This document shows positions 58,964-64,000 of a stretch of DNA of 64,000 nucleotides, piece after piece (within the stretch, counting starts at the first letter, position 1; every line of letters starts with the position of its first letter). Under the pieces are notes generated by a model. That model was not told where the DNA came from, did no database searches, and was given only the letters and a program-made list of their open reading frames with translations. The position numbers were made by a program, and so were the translations under genes. The DNA lies in contig OX336351.1 in the NCBI GenBank assembly GCA_946902875.1, forward strand, positions 2,973,761-3,037,760. The letters run 5' to 3'. This stretch comes from Nematopogon swammerdamellus. Its lineage: Eukaryota; Arthropoda; Insecta; Lepidoptera; Adelidae.

Positions 58964-61900
58964 ATGCCCATTACTCGGTCGACGAACGCGAGGCTGCGGA
59001 GAGGAGAGTCGTCGCGTGACGCGCCGCGTGTGCCACCGACAGAAGGAGCGTTGTCCGCGTCGTCGGAGCTCGCAACATCGCCGCCCGACACATCGGACAC
59101 CGAGCCACGGACAACGACAACGGAAGACGAGCCAACAACGACAGACTCGACAGTGCAAGTGCCGCGTGCCGCGATCGCCGACGTCACGCGCCGTGGTGAC
59201 GTCAGCGCGTCAGTGCTCGCGTCCGGCATCGCGCCGAAGGCTGACGTCACGCAAGACGTCGGCGCGCCCGCCGCGACGGTGCAAGTGCCGCGTACCGCGA
59301 TCGCACACGTCACGCGCCGTGTTGACGTTGGTGCGTCAGTGCTCGCGTCCGGCCTCGCGCCGAAGGCTGACGTCACGCAAGGCGTCGGCGCGCTCGCCGC
59401 GCAGACAGTGAAAGTGAAACGTGCCGCGCCCGACGCCGCCCCGCATGGCGATGACGTCAGCGCTCGAGGCGTACGTACCGCGCCGCGCGCTAACTCGGTC
59501 GCCACGTCGCGTTCCCGTGCTTCCGCCGGACGTCGAGCAACCTCCGCCCGGTCGGCAAAATCGAAGAGCACGGTTGCGGAGCTTGCGCTGCAAGAGGAGC
59601 TCGCACAAGTGGAGCTGGAGGAGGCAAGAGCGCGCATGGACGGGGCAAGAGCGCGCATGGACGAGGCAAGAGCGCGCATGGACGAGGCGAGTGCGCGCAC
59701 AAGATCGGTGAAGGCGAGGCTCGAGCGCCTGCAGGCCGAGCAGCTCGACCGCATGGAGACGGAGAGATCGTCGAGTGACGAGGAAGGCGACGAAGAGCTG
59801 CAGAGGGGCCGACTGGAGAGCTGGATTCGCAATCAAGACGAACCGCACGACCCTACCGCGGCTCCGCCGCACGCATCCACCACTGCGCCGCTGCAACCTG
59901 CCGGTGCAGTGTGGCCAAACGTCGCCGTCACCGCGCCGCCGCAACCTGCCGGCACGGCGTGGCCGCATCACTCCGCCTCCGCGCCGCTGCAACCTGCCGG
60001 CGCGGCTGGGCCGCACGACTCCACCACTGCGCCGCTGCAACCTGCCGGTGCAGTGTGGCCAAACGTCGCCGTCACCGCGCCGCCGCAACCTGCCGGCGCG
60101 GCGTGGCCGCATCACTCCGCCTCCGCGCCGCTGCAACCTGCCGGCGCGGCTGGGCCGCACGACTCCACCACTGCGCCGCTGCAACCTGCCGGTGCAGTGT
60201 GGCCAAACGTCGCCGTCACCGCGCCGCCGCAACCTGCCGGCGCGGCGTGGCCGCATCACTCCGCCTCCGCGCCGCTGCAACCTGCCGGCGCGGCTGGGCC
60301 GCACGACTCCACCACTGCGCCGCTGCAACCTGCCGGTGCAGTGTGGCCAAACGTCGCCGTCACCGCGCCGCCGCAACCTGCCGGCGCGGCGTGGCCGCAT
60401 CACTCCGCCTCCGCGCCGCTGCAACCTGCCGGCGCGGCTGGGCCGCACGACTCCACCACTGCGCCGCTGCAACCTGCCGGTGCAGTGTGGCCAAACGTCG
60501 CCGTCACCGCGCCGCCGCAACCTGCCGGCGCGGCGTGGCCGCATCACTCCGCCTCCGCGCCGCTGCAACCTGCCGGCGCGGCTGGGCCGCACGACTCCAC
60601 CACTGCGCCGCTGCAACCTGCCGGTGCAGTGTGGCCAAACGCCGCCGTCACCGCGCCGCTGCAACCTGCCGGCGCGGCGTGGCCGCACCACTCCGCCTCC
60701 GCGCCGCTGCAACCTGCCGGCGCGGCGTGGCCACACGCATCCACCACTGCGCCGCTGCAACCTGCCGGTGCAGTGTGGCCAAATGCCGCCGTCACCGCGC
60801 CGCCGCAACCTGCCGGCGCGGCGTGGCCACACGCATCCTCCTCCGCGCCGCTGCAACTTGCCGGCGCGGCGTGGCCGCACGCCTCCGCCTCCGCGCCGCC
60901 GCATGGGAACGCCGGGGCAACGGCCGAGCCGATGTACGTCGCACGGACCAAACTGCCCAAGTTCCTGTACGATCTGCCGCCGTTCGACGGATCGCCGGAG
61001 AGATGGCTGCGCTACCGCGCCGCCTACCGGAACTCCGAGCGGTACTTCTCCGACTTTGAGAACTCGGCGCGGATCGGGCACAGCCTGCGGGGACCAGCAG
61101 AAGCAGCAGTCTCGAGCCGACTTGCCGCCGCGGCCGGCGCAGAAGAATTGATAACCGCATTGGAGAGGAGGTTTGGCAAACCGGACGCCATCATCAAACT
61201 GGAGCTGACGAAGCACCGCTCCCTGCCGAAGCTGCCCGACAACGCCCGGGACATCTGCACCTTCGCGAGCAAACTGGCGAACAGCGTGCAAGCCATAGTG
61301 GGCCTCGGGCACGGACACCTGCTTCACAACGTGGAGATACTGCAGGCGATCACCGACAAGTTCACACCAACTATGAAGAATAATTGGTATCGCCACCCTC
61401 CGCGGTCGACTGACCACCGCCCGGCCCTGCAAGTTCTTTCCGAGTTCATGGAAGAAGAGGCAGACAGGTGCGCCGCGGACGTGGGACCCGAACCGAGCGG
61501 CGACAGGAGGAACGCGACAGAGCAGCGCCGCACTGGACGCAACGCGGAGAAGGCCTACGCCGCCGACAGCGAGGCCAAAGGAGAAACGAAGAATGAGAAG
61601 AAGTGCCCCGCATGCCCAGCAGAGCATCAGCTTCCAGACTGCCGCCGTTTCAAAGCATCAGAGTTGAAGAACCGGTGGGAGTTGGTGAAGAAAGAGAGGA
61701 TCTGCTTCCGGTGCCTCGTGAACCGGCACAGGCGCAACAAATGCGAGGCAAAGTGCTGCGGTGTGGGCGACTGTGCGAGACCACATCACTTCCTCCTGCA
61801 CAATACTGCGAGGACCAACGAGACGGCCACCACAGCAGTCGAGGTAGCCGCGGCGGCGACACGCGCCGACCGAGTGCTACTGAAAATAGTGCCGGTGACA

Positions 61901-62983
61901 CTCTCCGGCCCATCCACCACGGTTGAAACGTACGCGCTGCTCGACGAGGGCTCCACCGTGACGCTGATTGACGCCACAGTCGCCGAGCTGCTGGGCGCCG
62001 AGGGACGCCCGGACCCCCTGCGAGTGCTGGGAATCGGTGGGGCCCACGTGGAAGCTACTGGGTCCAGGCGCGTCAACCTGCGAATCCGTGGCAAGCATGC
62101 CACCGAGGAGCACGAACTCGTGGGAGCGAGAACAATGGACCGACTCCGCTTCCCCGGCCAGACCATCACACGCTCGACCTTGCAGGGGTGCAGCCACCTC
62201 ACAGACCTCCAGCCGGTACTGGCCTACCCACACGCGTCGCCGACACTGCTCATCGGGCAAGATAATTGGCCGCTCATCGTGTCGAGGGAGCTCCGCAGCG
62301 GCCGCCGCGACGAGCCGGTCGCCTCGCGCACCCAGCTGGGCTGGGTCCTCCACGGGGGGCGGAGCTCGGTGACCACACCGCTGGAGAGCTGCTCTCACGC
62401 AACCACCGGGAGCTTCGAGGAGATGGCCAGGCACCATTTTCAACTGGAGTCCCTGGGAGTGGAGCCTCGGAAGCCCAGGAGTGATCCAGAGGAGCGAGCG
62501 CTGCGCGTGCTGGACGCCACTACGCGTCGAAGGCCGGATGGACGGTACGAGACGGGGCTCATATGGCGTCACGAAGAGTTCACCATCCCCGACAACCGCG
62601 AGGCGACGTACAAGAGGCTCACGAACCTGGAAAGGAAGTTGGAGAAGGACCCCGACCTCAGAGAAAAGTACCACCAGCAGATGAACCACATCATTGCAAG
62701 TGGGTACGCGGAGCCGGCAGCGAGCGCATCAACACCTGGGCGCACGTGGTACCTGCCGCACTTCGCCGTGGTCAACCCTGCGAAGCCGAAGATAAGGATC
62801 GTGCTGGACGCTGCAGCGAAGACACGTGGAGTGACACTCAACGACCTGCTGCTGCCCGGACCAGACTTGCTGCAATCGCTCCCGGCCGTCCTTATGAAAT
62901 TCCGACAGCACCCCGTGGCAGTCTCCGCAGACATCAAGGAGATGTTCTTACAAATTCGGATACACCAGAGGACTTCGGCATGA
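58964..62983 (+). CDS. BEL/Pao Gag-protease polyprotein with RT start, repeat-expanded Gag
   Basis: I chose the ATG at 58964 (MPITRSTNARLRRGESSRD). An earlier TTG lies in the primer site. Residues about 64-146: two 43-residue repeats (VQVPRAAIADVTRR...). About 220-265: coiled coil with four ARARMDE-type heptads. About 304-645: Pro/Ala/Trp-rich tandem repeats (TAPLQPAGAVWPN...). About 664-840: DUF1759-like Gag core (LPPFDGSPERWLRYRAAYRN). About 880-945: zinc region with CFRCLVNRHRRNKC. About 988-1002: protease YALLDEGSTVTLI, with the DEG variant known in BEL/Pao. About 1268-1332: RT start (PKIRIVLDAAAKTRGVTLND, ADIKEMFLQIRI, motif A). TGA at 62981. The rest of RT is deleted. Confidence 0.88.
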   Translation: MPITRSTNARLRRGESSRDAPRVPPTEGALSASSELATSPPDTSDTEPRTTTTEDEPTTTDSTVQVPRAAIADVTRRGDVSASVLASGIAPKADVTQDVGAPAATVQVPRTAIAHVTRRVDVGASVLASGLAPKADVTQGVGALAAQTVKVKRAAPDAAPHGDDVSARGVRTAPRANSVATSRSRASAGRRATSARSAKSKSTVAELALQEELAQVELEEARARMDGARARMDEARARMDEASARTRSVKARLERLQAEQLDRMETERSSSDEEGDEELQRGRLESWIRNQDEPHDPTAAPPHASTTAPLQPAGAVWPNVAVTAPPQPAGTAWPHHSASAPLQPAGAAGPHDSTTAPLQPAGAVWPNVAVTAPPQPAGAAWPHHSASAPLQPAGAAGPHDSTTAPLQPAGAVWPNVAVTAPPQPAGAAWPHHSASAPLQPAGAAGPHDSTTAPLQPAGAVWPNVAVTAPPQPAGAAWPHHSASAPLQPAGAAGPHDSTTAPLQPAGAVWPNVAVTAPPQPAGAAWPHHSASAPLQPAGAAGPHDSTTAPLQPAGAVWPNAAVTAPLQPAGAAWPHHSASAPLQPAGAAWPHASTTAPLQPAGAVWPNAAVTAPPQPAGAAWPHASSSAPLQLAGAAWPHASASAPPHGNAGATAEPMYVARTKLPKFLYDLPPFDGSPERWLRYRAAYRNSERYFSDFENSARIGHSLRGPAEAAVSSRLAAAAGAEELITALERRFGKPDAIIKLELTKHRSLPKLPDNARDICTFASKLANSVQAIVGLGHGHLLHNVEILQAITDKFTPTMKNNWYRHPPRSTDHRPALQVLSEFMEEEADRCAADVGPEPSGDRRNATEQRRTGRNAEKAYAADSEAKGETKNEKKCPACPAEHQLPDCRRFKASELKNRWELVKKERICFRCLVNRHRRNKCEAKCCGVGDCARPHHFLLHNTARTNETATTAVEVAAAATRADRVLLKIVPVTLSGPSTTVETYALLDEGSTVTLIDATVAELLGAEGRPDPLRVLGIGGAHVEATGSRRVNLRIRGKHATEEHELVGARTMDRLRFPGQTITRSTLQGCSHLTDLQPVLAYPHASPTLLIGQDNWPLIVSRELRSGRRDEPVASRTQLGWVLHGGRSSVTTPLESCSHATTGSFEEMARHHFQLESLGVEPRKPRSDPEERALRVLDATTRRRPDGRYETGLIWRHEEFTIPDNREATYKRLTNLERKLEKDPDLREKYHQQMNHIIASGYAEPAASASTPGRTWYLPHFAVVNPAKPKIRIVLDAAAKTRGVTLNDLLLPGPDLLQSLPAVLMKFRQHPVAVSADIKEMFLQIRIHQRTSA
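59629..59700 (+). repeat. 21-bp heptad repeats in Gag coiled coil
   Basis: GCAAGAGCGCGCATGGACGA-type units, three near-identical plus one diverged, encode ARARMDG/ARARMDE. They extend the coiled coil by whole heptads. Confidence 0.75.
59875..60900 (+). repeat. 144-bp tandem repeats in Gag
   Basis: About five near-identical 144-bp units, each three 42-51-bp sub-units built on GCAACCTGCCGGCGCGGC, with diverged units at both ends. All unit lengths are multiples of three, so the frame is kept. The high GC content leaves other frames open as well. Those are artefacts. Confidence 0.9.
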
Positions 62984-64000
62984 GCCACCGATGGTTCAAG
63001 GGGCCCGCATTCCTGCGCCAAGATGAAGCGCACTGGCCACGCGAAGATCACCGAGCGCGGGCGCCAGACACAGGAGAAGAGAAGGCACCAGCGTCATGCG
63101 CCGTCGTCACGAGTCCCGACGGCGGCGCGACACCGGACGCGAGCCGCTTCTCCTCGTGGCTCCGCCTAACACGAGCCACCGCAAGAGTCCTTCAGTTCAT
63201 AGAGCTGTGTCGCGCCAAACACTACACCGGCGCGGCACGACGCAAAAGAACGAAGGCCGCCAGAAGCCCCACGCGACAACGATCGGCCGGTGCCCGCAAA
63301 GCCAACACCGGCGGGAGCAAGAAGGACGACCGCACCTACGCGCCCTTGACGGCGCAACACATGAGGGCCGCTGAGCTGCTGCTCATCAAAAGCTCGCAGC
63401 GGCAGTCCTTCGCTGGAGAGATAAGCCGCGTGCAGAGAGGCCAGCCACCAGCCAAAGAAGATCGACTGAGCCAGCTGGCCCTGCGCCTGGACGACGACGG
63501 AGTCCTGCGACTGAGGAGCCGCATCACCGCCGCAGCTGGGGTGCACGAGGCACAACTACACCCGGCCGTGCTCGATGGCAACCACCCGTACACGCGGTTG
63601 TACGTACAGCATGTGCACCAACAATTGCACCACGGGGGCACGGAAGCCGTCGTCAACGAGCTGCGGCAACGCTGCTGGGTGGTCCGACTCCGGCCGACGG
63701 TCCGCAACGTCGTGAGGACCTGCAAGCTGTGCTGCATCAGGAAGACCCGGCCGACCTCACCGCCGACTGGCAACCACCCGGAGGCCCGACTGGCGCATCA
63801 CACCAGGCCCTTCACCTATGTGGGCCTGGACTACTTCGGCCCCGTCGAGATCACCGTGGGCCGCCACCACGAGAAGAGATACGTCGCCCTCTTCACCTGT
63901 CTTACGATGAGGGCGATGCACCTGGAGGTGGCGGCGTCGCTGTCGTCGGACTCCGCGATCTGCGCCCTCCGCCGCTTCATCGCACGGAGAGGGTGCCCGC
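62980..64000 (+). CDS. BEL/Pao integrase frame (partial, runs off window)
   Basis: The ATG at 62980 overlaps the TGA of the previous frame (ATGA). It is open for 340 codons to the window end. Order: MSHRWFKGPAFLRQDEAHWP (region after RNase H), LRLTRATARVLQFIELCR, LHHGGTEAVVNELRQRCW with CKLCCIRK (integrase zinc-binding part), TYVGLDYFGPVEITVGRHHE with the first catalytic Asp at about 63829, YVALFTCLTMRAMHLEVAAS. The second Asp and the Glu lie outside. As far as seen the integrase is intact, in contrast to element 1. Translation could use termination-reinitiation at the ATGA. Confidence 0.8.
   Translation, partial: MSHRWFKGPAFLRQDEAHWPREDHRARAPDTGEEKAPASCAVVTSPDGGATPDASRFSSWLRLTRATARVLQFIELCRAKHYTGAARRKRTKAARSPTRQRSAGARKANTGGSKKDDRTYAPLTAQHMRAAELLLIKSSQRQSFAGEISRVQRGQPPAKEDRLSQLALRLDDDGVLRLRSRITAAAGVHEAQLHPAVLDGNHPYTRLYVQHVHQQLHHGGTEAVVNELRQRCWVVRLRPTVRNVVRTCKLCCIRKTRPTSPPTGNHPEARLAHHTRPFTYVGLDYFGPVEITVGRHHEKRYVALFTCLTMRAMHLEVAASLSSDSAICALRRFIARRGCP

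Larger units (their letters stand above)
58052..64000 (+). mobile_element. BEL/Pao LTR retrotransposon 2 (partial, 3' end outside window)
   Basis: A probable 5' LTR (58052-58936), a primer site, a Gag-protease-RT-start frame and an integrase frame running off the window. GC-rich compared with its AT-rich surroundings. RT after motif A and all of RNase H are deleted at about 62970. The 3' LTR and target duplication would lie beyond 64000. Confidence 0.85.

Noticed and set aside
59336..61627. 763-residue minus frame and several plus frames over the Gag repeat
   Set aside because: Shadow frames of the GC-rich BEL/Pao Gag. Only the frame with zinc knuckle and protease is real.

Overview
The window looks like repeat-rich DNA from a moth or butterfly (Lepidoptera). 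This is an inference from its repeat families: BEL/Pao LTR retrotransposons, CR1/Jockey-type LINEs, composite tRNA/5S SINEs, PIF/Harbinger and other MITEs, and many copies of the GCCCGCGGCTTCGCTCGCG-type and CCGGCCAAGTGCGAGT-type interspersed repeats. I found no convincing host gene. Every long open frame I can support belongs to a transposable element, and one 200-base run of N (16265-16464) marks an assembly gap.

Layout. 1-9.7 kb: MITEs, a 345-bp palindrome, a first composite SINE, LINE 3' tails, a GC-rich minisatellite, a TTGTA microsatellite and LINE debris. 9.8-15.3 kb: BEL/Pao element 1, which has three LTRs (LTR-LTR-internal-LTR), a tRNA-Tyr-type primer site, an intact gag-protease frame and a pol reduced to integrase scraps; a 5-bp target duplication places it inside a LINE fragment. 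15.3-36 kb: a mosaic of SINEs, LINE ends, VNTRs and small inverted repeats, including four fragments of a retroelement with a restriction-like endonuclease domain. 36.6-38.1 kb: an element with mirrored minisatellite arrays. 39-43.6 kb: nested SINE and repeat insertions. 43.7-50.7 kb: a near-perfect 400-bp palindrome, then a 6.5-kb structure whose about 360-bp inverted arms flank an apparently intact two-ORF LINE on the minus strand, with a second LINE fragment inserted in the left arm. 50.7-58 kb: more mosaic, with a 608-bp PIF/Harbinger deletion derivative that has a clean TTA duplication. 58.05-64 kb: BEL/Pao element 2, running off the window, with a Gag carrying a roughly 1-kb tandem repeat and a pol lacking most of RT and RNase H.

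How the parts relate. The short elements look modular. Family A has a head joining tRNA-like boxes to a 5S-rRNA-like segment. Family B shares the body and tail of A but has another head, and family C shares B's head but has another body. Both BEL/Pao copies keep Gag and protease and have lost RT/RNase H, which suggests that they depend on enzymes supplied by other copies. Many insertions sit inside one another, so their relative order can be read directly.
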